A DNA stretch of 64,000 bases, from assembly GCA_947462335.1 (NCBI GenBank), contig OX381710.1, positions 2,418,001-2,482,000 on the forward strand, read 5' to 3'. Source of the stretch: Harmothoe impar. Lineage: Eukaryota; Annelida; Polychaeta; Phyllodocida; Polynoidae. The position numbers were made by a program, and so were the translations under genes. The notes under the pieces are model-generated. The model did not search any database. It had not been told where the DNA came from and saw nothing but the letters and a program-made list of their open reading frames with translations. Below, in pieces: positions 13,660 through 25,912 of this stretch (positions are counted from its first letter, which is position 1; the number at the start of each line of letters is the position of its first letter).

Positions 13660-16600
13660 ATTCAACTGCAACCCTCTGGTCTTCATGTGTTGCTGTCTCC
13701 TCTCTGGAATTCTTCAGCTGTATGTTAATTTTTCTCATTTAGTTTAGAATGTATTCATCTTTTGTCTAAATGTTTTCGGGGACTTTGATTAGTCCACATC
13801 AATTTTGCTCAATGGGAGTTCTGTATTTCATGATAAAGGCAATAAAAACATTAACATTTAGATGCAGACACTTCATATAAAACAGCATTACCCAGCCTCC
13901 TCTCATCCAAATTAAATTATGGCCTTTGTCATCGATACCCATGAATCCAGCCCAGGTGAGCCTGTTGGCTAGGGCTGGCATCATGACAACCTTACAGGAG
14001 TACATGAGCCCAAAAGTGTCTTTATGATGTATGGATGCAACAATCACAATTTGCCAGGGCTGCCTGAATGCATCATGATGACAGATGATGCATTAAACCA
14101 CTTTGCCGCCTTTAAAGGTTTAACATCCTGGTTGTGGGTGGAGGGAAAATCATTGCTGCCCTTCCTAAAAGCAAACAAGTGGGAAGTGAAATGTGGTTAT
14201 TCTGGTAAAAGTGAGGGATGAATTTTTTACAATTCATTATTAAACTGCACTTCAAGGGGATAGGTCAGAAAAAACTCAGTGTCAAATGCTGGAATTTCTT
14301 AATTAAGGCTGTGCATGACGCATCAATTGTCTCATCAATTATGAGACTCCAAAAAGATGACACGTTAATGTCAGCTACAGGAGCATTGGTAAATAGAGTG
14401 GAAAAAGTGGTTAATGTCAAGTAGCTCTGTACAGCCTGCAAAGTGCTTTGATGCAGGCAGCCCTTTGGTCTCCATGGTGCATAAAGCCCTTCAGAGTAAA
14501 TCACCACTGCTGCATTTATACATCATACCAACCCTTTGGGAATGTATCACCCCTGTAGGGTCAGCATGTTGATTTAATGCAGCACTGGGGAGTTACTCGC
14601 TAGGGCTGCATGCATGTATCATCCCAACCAAGGCCAGAATGTTATACAGTACTTGGAGGTTTAAAGTCAATAAATCCAGATAAAACCTGACTCCTGGTGC
14701 CTGGCCACCTTCAGCTTCCAGGTGTCTCTGCCTCAGTCATTGTGCTAACTGCCTCCTCCACCAAAACATGACCTCTTTCTGAATCAATTAGAACCCTTTA
14801 ATGATGGCAGTCACTAAAATATGACGTTTGACATCATGATGCACCAATGTGCCTCAGTGAGTAACTCACTGGTACTGCATTAGTGCATCATGCTGACCCT
14901 TTCATTGGTTACTAAACCACCCAGGGTCGGCATGATGCTTGAATGCAGCACTGGTGAGTTACTAACAGAGGTTACCTTTTGGCATGACCCATTAATGTAT
15001 CATGCCATCCTTAAAGGGTAAACAACCCTTTCAGGCTGCAAAGCACTTTAAGGTGCTTACATTGTCTTTGTTGTCATTATGCACGAATGCATGAACCTTG
15101 CTGATGTTACTCACCATAGCTACATGCATCATGTCAACCTTCTAGGTGTATCAGCTCTCTCTGATGATGCAAGAAACTAGCCATGTCTATATTCACGCAT
15201 TGTCATGTCCAATATCAATGCATCATGATGACAACAGACATGTTAAAGTGTCATATTGGGCCATCGTCTTTTAGCATTTATATACTAGAGATCTGCACCA
15301 ATAATAACCATGAGCTAAGTGACAAAGGTAGTAGCAATAGGTGTATATGTTGGGTTTATTCATGCATGCAAACAGTGTAGATGTTACTACTGCTGCAGCC
15401 TGACCCAGAGTGGTCAGTGCCTGCAGTGTGGGCTCCCTATATACACAAAGAGTAGTGGAGCGCCACCAGTGGTGACAGTAGGTACTAGCCTACAAGTCTA
15501 TATATGCATTGTAATAGAGGATAATCATATACAATAAATGAGATGTAGTCTGTGTTATACCCAACTATACATGTATATTAATAGTGGTCAAGTCTTCATA
15601 ATATCACAAAAGAATGATGCGGCCCTAAAAGGGTTATATTAGGTAAATACTAATATCAGATAACTGCACAATTATAGCTCTTGAAGTTTCCCAATGAGCT
15701 TCTTCCTTCGAGTCAATAATCTTAAAAGTCATTAAATGTCAGGTAAAAAAGTGCAGTTTAAACTACAATCATACATAATTGATCATTTCTATGGTTGACT
15801 TTTTCCTTAGGTAAAAGATCATTTCTGATTATATCTCATGCTTTGATAATAGATTACTGAAGTTTACAGTTCATCGATATAATGAGTAGGTCTTCAGTCT
15901 CAATCTGCTCGCTGCAAAAGTCGTGCAAATGCCAATGAATTAAAGTAAAACTCAGCAATATCCCTTGTACCTAATCTTAATAGTTTTCAGAAAAGAAAAT
16001 TGGAGTATCCCTTAGATAATAGCTATACAAGTCTGGCAGAAGGTTGCCCGTCCCTCTCCCTTCAAAATTCTAGAAAGATTTCCAAACTGATAGATGCAAC
16101 TATTGGCTTAGTACATTTCTTGTGCTTAGCTTTTCCTGTCCCCCTCCCCTGACTAGTTATACTGCCTACCATGACATCTTGAGGTGTTTCAGAGAAGAAA
16201 GGATCCAATGTCCAATACTTGCCCCCTCCCCTATACTAAGATCTTTCAGCTTTCTGAGCAAATTATTTCAAAATGATAAGTGCATAATAACTGTTGAAAG
16301 TTTCAAGCCTATAGAGAACATTTTCTATTTATATTGCATACAAATGGTCTTTCTCCTTTACTTCCTACATTCTAGAAAGATTCCCAGGCAGAAAAGGACA
16401 ACTGTGGCTTAGAATAGTTCTGGAGCTCAACCTTTCACCACCCCCTACACCCCCTCGACCCCTCCCCCCACCATCCAGTCACTCCCTACATCCCCTACAC
16501 CCCCCCCCCCCACCCAGTAATGGGGCTGAGTCAGAGTGGGTTGCGAAGATTAAGTTGTGGCCTTCGTCAATAAATGAGAGGCTCATTGTTTCCCCAGTGA

Positions 16601-16900
16601 CTTGCATCAGTTTAACCACAATGACGATTCCGGTCGCGATACATTATTTGCATGGGCCTCACGGAGTCCACGATTTTGGATGAAGTCTAAAAAGAGAACT
16701 GCTTCTTTCCAATTAAGGTAATGAGATAAGATAAATATGGGGGACAGAGAACTCATTGTAAACAGACAATCAGAAAGGGTGCTCCACATCAGTAGCACTA
16801 AGCTTCGTCTGAACACATCATTGAAAAAAAATATATTTACATTTAAAAAGAAGGAAAAAAGGAAAAAAATTAGAACAAGGAGATGTGCTTTTAAGTATGC
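13660..16900. repeat. Gene-free region with degenerate GCATCATGC-type repeat
   Basis: Variants of gtgagttactcaccag, ctgcatt, gcatcatgccaaccc and tttaaggg recur many times in both orientations (for example 14520-14620 and 14860-14960). No protein gene is supported. C-rich tracts lie near 16440-16520. Confidence 0.5.
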
Positions 16901-17123
16901 TGCCATCCTGGTGGTTGTGTGGTTAACCATATATTTCTAAAACACACTCATATTCTGCCTCAGGGTGGGGATGCTGGGAGGTTGGTGTAACATGAAGCAG
17001 AGGTAGAGTTGACCTGAGGTGCCCCAGTCTGGGAGGGGTCTGTATGTAGACTGGCAGGGGAGGGAAGTCTGGGAGGTGGGTGTAACATGGCACAGTGCTA
17101 GAGTTGACCTGAGGTGCCCCAGT

Positions 17124-17239
17124 CTGGGAGGGGTCTGTATGTAGACTGACAGCTGGGAGGGGTCTGTATGTAGACTGACAGCTGGCAGGGGTCTGTATGT
17201 AGACTGACAGCTGGGAGGGGTCTGTATGTAAACTGACAG
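17124..17239. repeat. 29-bp tandem array, four units
   Basis: Four consecutive 29-bp units of the form ctgggaggggtctgtatgta + gactgacag have one or two substitutions each. They follow a longer duplication (about 16970-17055 and 17075-17145) that shares the same first unit. Confidence 0.85.
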
Positions 17240-17259
17240 CTGTAACTGTAGATGAAGTC

Positions 17260-20200
17260 ACATCCCATTATTGTCTCAACACATGCAGGAGGCTCCTGAA
17301 CACGCCCAGACTCTATATCTCTGTCTGTCTGAACCAATACAGGACTCTATATCCCTGTCTAGCTGTCTGTCTCATAGAATTTCACATAACATCTCAGAAT
17401 GGTTTTATCATTTTTAATTTTTTTTTCATTGGATTTCATCAGCTGAGAGTCAGTGGAGCTTTTCATTCACAATAAAAACCATCTGGAAACAAAAAATAAC
17501 ATATATAGCCAGGTTGGTACGGGATGTACGTGACCCTAGCGTACAATACAATCTTTATTACACGACCAGAAGAGAATTTTCAAACCCCCCTAATGCTTAA
17601 ACAAATAGAGGATCATACTTATAACGTTAGGTCGTGTAATAATATTGCTTATTGCATCTGTAACCCTTTAAGGAGGATGTGATGCCTCAGCGTTCATGCA
17701 CATTTGTTGCCATGGTTCACCACTGCAGGGTCAGCGAGTAACTTGCCAGTACAAAAAATGTACATCATTCCATCCCTGTGCAAAACTTGCAGCCCCAGGC
17801 AGCTATATGTATTATGTATCTAACAACAAATGCACCATTCATCATGAGGGGAAAAATGGCATTATGCATTAAAGCACTGAGCTGCCCATAAAGGGTTAAA
17901 CTCACACAGCAACTCTTATATGAGCATTTCCCCGTCAGTGATTTTCATTATCATTGCTGCAGTTATTGGGTGATGAAAATCGACTTTAATGCTTTCAAAG
18001 TCCCTCACCAATCATGTTTGTGCTTAATACCTGCAGAAGGCAGCATAGTGCTTCAAGGTGCGATGCAATTAAACGTCATGATGTCTGAATGCAGTCCTGT
18101 CAAGTCTACTCATCATGGCTGCATTCCAACATCATGCTGACTTTCTTAGAGTGTATCAACCCAATGGCATTGGCATGATGTACAAACTCAACCTTTGGGA
18201 GTAGACCTCAAGGGTTGTATTCATACATCATTACAACAATAGGCTCAGGATATAAAGCACTGTGCAGACCTTACAGGGTGAAGGCCAGGCTCCCTGATGC
18301 CGCATCCACTGCAGTCAGACAGACACAACTCTCAGGTTTCATCACTAAAAGTCCCGTATTGATTCACTTCTTCTGCTCATTGCCTTCAGACAAAAGGTAA
18401 AACCTCCTCTGAGAGGGTTTGCTGATGGTGTATGTGTCCATAATGAACATGAAGACATCAGGTAAGGGGGTTGTAGAAGACATGTATGGATCGGTGAAAT
18501 CTTAACCTTCCATGTTCATGATTATTAGTTTTGAGTGCTGGTGAGCAACCCACTGTCACTGCATTAGTGCATCATGCTAACTCTGCAGGAACATATCAGC
18601 CCCATGTGGTGTGTACGATGCATGGATGTAGCTATAGAAGGCAATGCACCAGGCTGCATTCAAGTATCATAATGACAACAGGATATAAAAGGACCTAATA
18701 GCACCTCAGAGCACTACATGAGATGAGAGTGTGTAAATCAATCAGCCCCACTAAGGCTGTACAGGGACGCCACTCAGTGCCCGTGTGTCGTTATATAAAA
18801 CAAAGTGCATTATGGGTAACAGGTTGAACAAAAGGCTACTATGTCAGGTATGTTTCAGGTAACCAGCTCACAGCAATTATCCATCAATGCAGATTCCAGC
18901 CAATTCTATATTTCTGACCCTTATAAATACCCCATTGTGATTGGACAATATTAGATGGGCTAAGTATCATTGGATCTTTAATTTATTTCAGCTTTTTACT
19001 CTAGAGTATTTCTGATAAGATTTTAGAAAAATAACCAAATAACCCGTTTTTTTCATTCTATCTGAATCAGGCAACTTCCACCTGCTCTCTATTTATTAGG
19101 AGCAATTTGTCCCTCCAGATACCGTCTGCAATATTTCAAAAACCCTTTTTATCCATGAAAAGCATGGCATAGTCCCATATCTCACTTTTTCAATAATTAC
19201 CTAAATTAAAAAAAAAGAATCTTGTATTGTATATTCTGTGCACTTGTCTTCATCATTGAGTTTCCTGTGATTTGATATCTCTCTTCCTCTTGTTATAATG
19301 GATGTGCTTTCTGTCCTAAGTGGTCTACATTCATTTATATCTGGGCTGTAATGCAATTGCACCTTTCATTTTTCCTTTTACCTTTAATCCTTCAAGGATG
19401 GTATTTGGCTTAAAGATTATGCCTGTCATCACGATGCAGAAATGCAGTTCCTCACCAGTGCGCTCTCAGTGAGTGGGTCACTCAATGGTAATGTGTTGGG
19501 GCATCATGCCAAACCTTTAAGGGCGTATGAACCCTGCAACATCAGCAAGATCATTTTCACAAAGTTCACAGCATTTCAAAATACTGTTCGGCCCTTAAAG
19601 CGATAACAAAGGCTCATATGTTCTTTGCACTTGTCTTCTTTATTGACTTCCTTTATTCATTGATCTCTCTGTCCCTGTTGTAAGTTGTAAGTTGAGTAAA
19701 GGGTACTGAGCCTTTCTGCATTAAGTAGTTTACATTTACATATGTCTGCACTGTAAGGGATTTTTGTCTTTCATGTTGTTATTTTTCAGCACTTTTGCTT
19801 GAATGCAACATTTGTCATCATATTTTAATAATAATTGTCCATCATACTAGCATCATGTTTGGCTTTTCTTCTTCATTGATTTACCTTGTATACATATTGA
19901 TATCTTTGTTACTGTTATAGACCTTTGTGAGGTTAGTTGAACTGTATTTTTTGTTAAAATATTTTTTATTTTAGTTTCTAGTAATCTAGTAATCTAGTGG
20001 GGGTGAATATTTCACACTGCAATATTTGATATATTTGTCCTTGGAATATTTTTAGCGTTGGAATCTTTCCATCAGAGGACAACAATGAGCCACAGTTAGG
20101 CTATACTGTCATATTGATCCATCATTAGCAAGAATGAAGTGCTAGAACATATATGCATGAACTAGGTGACGACAATAGTTGGCGTATAGGTGTGTTGTTG

Positions 20201-20690
20201 GGTTATTCTGTAATACTACCCTTTGGCAATAAAACATAATTATATTCTTGGTTAAAATGTCTCCCTCATGACCACGGCTCCCAGAATGCAGTTCTCACTA
20301 ATTGACCATGAGCACTTTGAAAGTTACAACACGATAAACTGATTTGATGGCACCCGGAACAGACTTCCAGTCGAGGCAGTATATGACCCATGTGGGGTGC
20401 ACTGCAAAACCTGTAATTATTTTTCACCACCACCAATCATTCCTGTCCACAGCCCATCTTTCAGCCTCCTTGGCTGCCAACCCTCCCATCTCCCGACTCT
20501 TGTCCATGTTCAGTCATCACACCATCATCCTGTAACCTGTCTACCCCTCTGTATTGAAGGTCCATCCTCCAAGCATCCCCTCCTGGCTCTTTCTTTCCTC
20601 CATCCATCCTTCCCTTGCATTCTACATCCCTTCTTTTATCTTTATATCGTCCCTTATGTGCTTAAATACCTTCGAATGTAATATTCGATA
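17260..20690. other. Gene-free AT-rich region
   Basis: More copies of the degenerate gcatcatgcc/tttaaggg motif lie at 17640-18740 and 19430-19590. No supported gene. Confidence 0.5.
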
Positions 20691-22545
20691 AGGATTCTTC
20701 ATTTCATTTGTCAAAAACTATACCACATGTTATTAACTTGGCAAATAAGACATCTTCAAACCTAAAAATTCCCATTCCGCTGCCTTTCACCCATTCTGCG
20801 TCTCTGCCCCTTCCACCCCCATCAGCCCCACCTTCTCCTCCCTCTCCTCCCGTGCAGAGCCTTCTGGTTGAGGTTGCAACAGTTTCATGCCCCCCCCCTC
20901 CTCTCCCCCTCACCTGGCCTGGTGGCGGTCTGCAGTCCCAGTGCGAGTGAATAATTAGTGGTTATGCCGTCAGGGGGCGCCAGGTCCATGACCCCCAATT
21001 ACCTGCACAAATTGATGTCAAAACTAATACTTATCAGTTCCCATGTGGCTTTTTTCACATTTATTAGTGTTTCCCCCCCCCCCCCCTTCTTCTCCCCATG
21101 CAGCTGCCACACATTATGAGAGGGACTGGTGCTGGATAGTGAACCCCTGCTATAAGTGCATGTGTGTGGTAATGTTTTATTTTATTGTCACTATGCAGCA
21201 CTTTGCACCATTAACAAGGTGGTTCCGGAGTTTAATGGAATCAACACACTTCATTGGCACATCATGCAGACGAATTGATCTTGTAGTTACTTTGTATGGT
21301 CCCCGAATTTGGTGATTTAGTGTGTGACTCACCAGTGTTGCCTGAAAGTGTCATGCCGACCCTATGGGGTCGAGAAACTCCAAAAGGGTTGTCATGATGC
21401 ACCAATACAGCTCCAGTGAGTTACTCGCCAATGCTGCATTGGCACATCATGCCAATAAATGTCACCTTTCAGTTACTTTAAAGAACAAAGGTCTTTTTGT
21501 AGAAAAACAGTCTGGGAGACAAAGTACAGCGGTAAAGACTGTAGTTCTAGTAGGTGACTACAGGCTGGTGTGTTTCAGGTTACATGGTCTAAAAATCTAA
21601 GCTAGGTAGGTCAGACTTTTTTCTTCAGAGCAGACTTCCAGAAGAAGGCATCAACTCGTGGATTGACAAATCAACCAATGGCCAAAATGACCTACTTTTT
21701 TTTCAATATTGGATGAAAATTTGTAGGGTCCGCCCTCTATTTTTTTCTAGGTAGGGTCGGGTTACCTGAAACACCTGATTTTTTATTTGGCCTTAGGGGG
21801 GATCTCCACAACTACAGGGTCATTGGGAGAGGGCACTATACCTACAGGAGGCCAATTACGGCCCCTGGGATGAGGTGGCTTCTTGACAGACTGCTTTAGA
21901 ACCTGTAGGCTAGGCAGAATCACCTGCTAGTTGCTGGGCAGTACCTGGCTGTCCAGAAAGGTTGTTTTGTAAAGGTGTTGAGTGAGGTATTGAGGTTATC
22001 ATTGACTTCCACATTTGAATCTAACCTCGTATGCTTCTGTATATGTATATTCAATCAGTAGTATTACATGGAGCACTAGAAGGCTATTAAACAATAAAAG
22101 CTCCAATATGCATAGGGACTGTCACTACTATGGGAACAATATGGTGGGCTGTGTAATATAGCATATAAGTAATGACACTCATTTTGGGGTTTGAAGTATA
22201 GGTAAAAGAAGACAGGGGCGTCATGAAGGGCAGAACTGATTTTAATGCCTCTTGGAACACAATTCAGACTGTGGAGGAGAGTTGCAGGGATGGCAAGTGC
22301 AGGTCTGCTAGCTACATGTTGGTGTGGATATGGTCTCCACTACTCCAAGGTCAGTGAGAAGGCACCAGGCCTGACAGGGGGCATCCATGGATTTCAGGTC
22401 TCTGGAGGGAGGGAGGTGCAGGGAGTAGGTCTGCAGGTCTGGTAGGTGACTACAAGGTGGTGACTCTAGGCTTTAGTGAGAGGGCAGCAGTTCTAGGCGG
22501 AGGGGAGGGGAGGCGAGGCGAGGGGAGGCGAGGGCATAGTGAGTA

Positions 22546-22759
22546 CCCTAAAACCTTGTGTATAGGGCGTGGCTAGTAGGCAAGTCAGATCCCCAGTGTG
22601 GTTTATAGAATGAAGACAACAGCGTGTGGCTCATATGCAACTTGCAAGATCTTTTATAAGTGTACTGAATTAGTACTAAATAAGCAATTCTCAGACCTTC
22701 TCTGTGGCTCCAAGTTAGTAGCTAATATGCAAATTGGATTTATACGTGAGGTTTAACAG
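22546..22759. mobile_element. TA-flanked MITE with pogo-like ends, copy B
   Basis: This is the orthologous insertion to 2106-2307, with a slightly mutated right end (ggtttaacag). Confidence 0.5.
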
Positions 22760-23476
22760 TAGGGCTGCAGGTCTGGTAGGTGACTACATGGTGTCATGGA
22801 GGGGTGTTTCCCCTACTCCAGGTTATAGTGAAAGGGCAGCAGAGCCTAGAAGAGGGCAGTTGGCACCTGTGGGGTGAGGTGGCTGCTGCAGGGACTGCTG
22901 AACAACCTGGCAGTGTCCAGAACATGTATAATTAAAGCTGGGGCACCTGGTCAGGGCCAGAACCTGTGTAATTAAAGTGAGAACACCTGCTAGAGGCCTG
23001 CTGCAGCTCACATTGAAGTTACTTCAACCTTTACTTTAAGAGCCACACTGTGTAATATAACCATTGTCAGAATACTGCATTCATTATGACACCATTCATG
23101 AGTGGCAGCATAACGTTTGAGTGCACCCCGAGTGAGTTAGGCACTAGCGCTGCATATATGATGGATTTTACATTTTGAACATCTGATTCGTCAGATTTAT
23201 GTCGGTGGATTTGAGCTCTTAACTGGCACAAGGTGCTTCAGGGGCAAGTGGCAGTAGTTCCTTTATGTTCTCTGTCATCATTTTTGTGCTGAGAGAGGAA
23301 ATGAGAAAGGCTTCCCTCATTAGTTCTCACAGTTACTAAAAAGAAGTGAGTGCAGTTTTTCTTGATTGTTTTTTTTATAATATCATTCTAGGCTTATAAA
23401 TATAAACTACAATCTCAAAGTGAAACGTCTTAAAAATTAAACCAATGAAAAAATCTTCTATATTTGCTTTTAAATA

Positions 23477-23482
23477 CTTGTT
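23477..23482. repeat. Target-site duplication, left of element 1
   Basis: CTTGTT abuts the element terminus and is repeated at 33857-33862. One copy is present at the empty site in copy A. Confidence 0.85.
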
Positions 23483-23559
23483 AGTAGTATAGTATGTATC
23501 GGAACGGGACTATAGTTAAGTACTGTTTATTATTCAATCGACCTGCAGATCAGAGGCCT

Positions 23560-23800
23560 CCCTTTTGGCGGGAAATTCAAAAGCAGCCAATGAGAGGCCT
23601 CCCTTTTGGCGGGAAATTCAAATAGGTCACGTGACCGGAAGTGACCTACTTCCGGTCACGTGACCTTTGGGCGGGAAATTCAAATAGGTCACGTCACCGG
23701 AAGTGACCTACTTAAGAGGGTCACGTGACCACCATGTTGGCGGGAAATTCAAATAGGTCACGTGACTGGAAGTGACCTACTTAAGGGGGTCACGTGACTA
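23560..23800. promoter_or_regulatory. Array of E2F-, ETS-, CACGTG- and CCAAT-like sites in the TIR
   Basis: TTTTGGCGGGAAA occurs at 23563-23575 and 23604-23616, with related ggcgggaaa boxes further on (about 23668 and 23735). GTCACGTGAC occurs at 23626-23635 and 23655-23664 with further copies. CCGGAAGT/ACTTCCGG and ATTGGCT-type boxes (as gcagccaat) lie between them. These match published consensus sites for E2F, USF/TFEB, ETS and NF-Y. The same array exists in inverted form at the right end and in element 2. Binding is inferred. Confidence 0.5.
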
Positions 23801-24024
23801 CTAGGTTGGCGTGAATTTCAAAATAAGTCACTTGAGATTTTTATGGATAAATAAATTTAAAAAAAGAAAAAGCAAGCTGAAAGCTTGCTAAAAAATAATT
23901 TAAAAATGCGGCTCTTTTTTTTTAGGGGGGGGAGGGGCACTCTGGGGGGCACTCTTTAAGATGCATGGGGGGGGAGGGGGGGAGGGGGGGAGGGGGGAGG
24001 GGAGGGGAAGGGTTTTTAAGAGTG

Positions 24025-24071
24025 AGACTCGCCTCTCTGCCCTCTCTTTTAGAGGGCAGAGAGGCGAGTCT
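24025..24071. repeat. Perfect 21-bp hairpin in left TIR of element 1
   Basis: Arms 24025-24045 and 24051-24071 are exact reverse complements around a 5-base loop. The arm begins agactcgcctctctgccctc. Homologous hairpins lie at 33265-33311 and, with a G:T-type change, at 51743-51785. Confidence 0.85.
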
Positions 24072-24434
24072 ACTGGTTCGTCTACTTACAATGAAATGTA
24101 TCATGATTGCGTTTATGATGATGTGCATCTCTTGCTGGCCAGACTTTCAAGCAAATTTGCTAAAGTCCAGCCCGTTATTGAATGTCCGGCCTAGCCTGAC
24201 CCTCAGTAGAACAGTCCTTGACCCATCTATTATAGTCCAGCAGCGCCTGACCCTTGTATGAGAGTAGTATTGGCGACATTGGCTGACTCTGATATTTACC
24301 TGTGTGTACGGAGAGAGGAGAGGGTTCACAGCCACAGCTCTCTTAAGGCAAAGCTTGCGCTTATAGAGCACTACTAGTGGAGGTCTGGATGAGGAGGCTA
24401 TGGCGGTTGTCTTCAAAAAAAATAAAAAAATAGC

Positions 24435-24602
24435 CATGGCGCATGTCGATGTCGCTTAATTATGCTCATATCTCATGTCGATTTTAAGAATTGCTCATGT
24501 CACCTGTCACTATGTTTTTCAAGCTTCATGTCAAATGTCACTAGGCAACATGTCGAATGTCGATTCTAAGAAACAGGTATGTCACCATCTCGAATTTAGC
24601 GG
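24435..24602. repeat. CATGTCG direct-repeat cluster, left side of element 1
   Basis: Repeated words of the form catgtcgat, catgtcacctgtcac and catgtcaaatgtcac, spaced irregularly, end in a block atttagcggtccac. The same cluster is at 52546-52681 in element 2 and, inverted, at 58020-58250. Scattered single copies lie at 29430-29690. The arrangement resembles replication iterons or a subterminal protein-binding array, but its role is unknown. Confidence 0.6.
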
Positions 24603-24604
24603 TC

Positions 24605-24612
24605 CACACTGC

Positions 24613-24651
<39 letters not shown>

Positions 24652-24996
24652 TGCTGCTGATTTGCTGTTGCTGCTGCTGTCGGTGCTGCTGCTTGTGCTG
24701 CTCGTGCAGCTGCTGCAGCTGCTGACAGCTGCTGCTGCTTGTGCTGCTCGTGCAGCTGCTGCAGTTGCTGACGATGTCACGGATGCTGTTGACAGATGCT
24801 GCTGCTTGTGCTACTCGTGCAGCTGCTGCTGCTGCTGCTGCTGCTGACGATGTCACGGATGCTGCTGACAGATGCTGCTGCTTGTGCTGCTTGTGCAGCT
24901 GCTGCAGCAGCTGCTGCTTGTGCTGCTCGTGCTGCTGCTGCTGACGATGTCACGGATGCTGCTGACAGATGCTGCTGCTTGTGCTGCACGAGACTG
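24605..24996. repeat. CTG/CAG-rich tandem block, element 1
   Basis: A run of CTG triplets passes into about four degenerate copies of a longer unit containing gacgatgtcacggatgctg and tgctgctcgtgcagctgctg. Several frames stay open as poly-Ala, poly-Cys or poly-Ser, but no frame is conserved with element 2, so I treat it as a repeat. Confidence 0.75.
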
Positions 24997-25048
24997 AGTA
25001 GCCGCTATTACTAATGCTACTAATACTAGTATGAGAAAATACATTTAG

Positions 25049-25912
25049 TCAGTCGATTAAATCAAGGAGGTTTTCTGACTTCAGTGGATCGTTTAGCCAT
25101 CGGCCACAGGCAAAACTTGAAACCATTTTATACATGGGGCAATTGGCAGAGTCGAAACATGTTGGTACGATGGGGTCGATCATGTTCATCATCAGTTCAG
25201 GCAAAGGAAGTGTGTCGACAGCACGCGAAAACTTCATGTCCGGATGTTTCAACACAAGACCTTTTATCACACTCACACAGCTGCTTTGAAGAGTGAATCC
25301 TTGACCAAACTTGAGCTTTTCCAACACAGCTTTGGCCTCCTTCTGTGCAGTAAGGGATCTCTCTTTCGGGGTCATCGCAGTGCTGGCTAGCATGTCCTCA
25401 AAGTCTTTAACATAATGTTCCAACGGGCTACAAATGATGTACTCCAGATCATCGTCCGCATATGTCGTCTCCTCGCACCATATTGTGTCTTCTCCTGTTT
25501 CGAATTCCGTCATTTTCTGAACAATCTCCTCGTGAGTGTGTTGCATATATCGAAGCTCCTTCAAAGACCAGATAACTTGTATGCCGAAGCCTGAAAAACC
25601 TGAAGGAATTTCACCACTACAGTCAGGCCAACTATACGGAGCTAAGAAAAATAGCTCCAACAAAATTTTCTCCCTCTGTCCAAATGAAACTACTTCCGTT
25701 CCGATGAAGTTGAAGCATGCTTCTATCCATTGCTCCTTGGTGACGTCCTTCCAATGTTTCTTTACCTCACATGCATCATAGGGCACTGTTTCTCTTCCTG
25801 CTTCTAGTGGGAGTTGCTTTTTCTTTCTTGGACTCATTTGGAGAGTTTCGATGCTCTGTAGCGTCGACACTTCGATAAGAAAAGAAGCTGTAAAGGTAGA
25901 AATAACCCTCAT
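25049..25912 (-). CDS. Unrecognised 287-residue cargo protein of element 1
   Basis: This is a single uninterrupted ORF pointing toward the left end of the element. A second methionine at residue 26 (MSPRKKKQLPLEAG) is an alternative start at 25837. The protein is mixed-composition and globular-looking, with a basic N-terminal patch, an aromatic segment (FNFIGTEVVSFGQREKILLE), an acidic middle (EETTYADDDLEY) and a Cys-containing C-terminus (PTCFDSANCPMYK, then ACGRW). There is no signal peptide or clear membrane segment, and I recognise no domain. It lies in a block of about 980 bp (25010-25987) that is wholly absent from element 2, so it is a module gained or lost as a unit. It is single-exon, with no polymerase, integrase or capsid signature. 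Host-derived, viral or element-specific origin cannot be decided from the sequence alone. Confidence 0.6.
   Translation of the reverse strand: MRVISTFTASFLIEVSTLQSIETLQMSPRKKKQLPLEAGRETVPYDACEVKKHWKDVTKEQWIEACFNFIGTEVVSFGQREKILLELFFLAPYSWPDCSGEIPSGFSGFGIQVIWSLKELRYMQHTHEEIVQKMTEFETGEDTIWCEETTYADDDLEYIICSPLEHYVKDFEDMLASTAMTPKERSLTAQKEAKAVLEKLKFGQGFTLQSSCVSVIKGLVLKHPDMKFSRAVDTLPLPELMMNMIDPIVPTCFDSANCPMYKMVSSFACGRWLNDPLKSENLLDLID

Larger units (their letters stand above)
1..20790. repeat. Copy A of a segmental duplication
   Basis: The first bases of the window recur, with a few percent divergence, from about 20790, and the similarity continues in the same order through the gene at 9352-13558, which matches 41501-45733. 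About 100 bp past the stop codon the copies part, so 13.66-20.7 kb has no clear partner in copy B. This copy lacks the 10.4-kb insertion present in copy B and so shows the uninterrupted target site near 3035. It is one tandem repeat unit of about 20.8 kb. Confidence 0.85.
23483..24129. repeat. Left terminal inverted repeat of element 1
   Basis: About 647 bp match the reverse complement of 33205-33856 almost base for base, including homopurine runs. It contains tandem blocks of the pattern ggcgggaaattcaaa, aggtcacgtgac, cggaagtgacctactt, followed by a G-rich tract and a 21-bp hairpin. Near-identity of the two arms suggests recent insertion or continuing conversion. Confidence 0.85.

Noticed and set aside
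24475..25044. Overlapping ORFs rich in Cys, Ala, Leu or Ser on both strands
   Set aside because: They are translations of the CTG/CAG array, open in several frames at once, and no frame is conserved with element 2.
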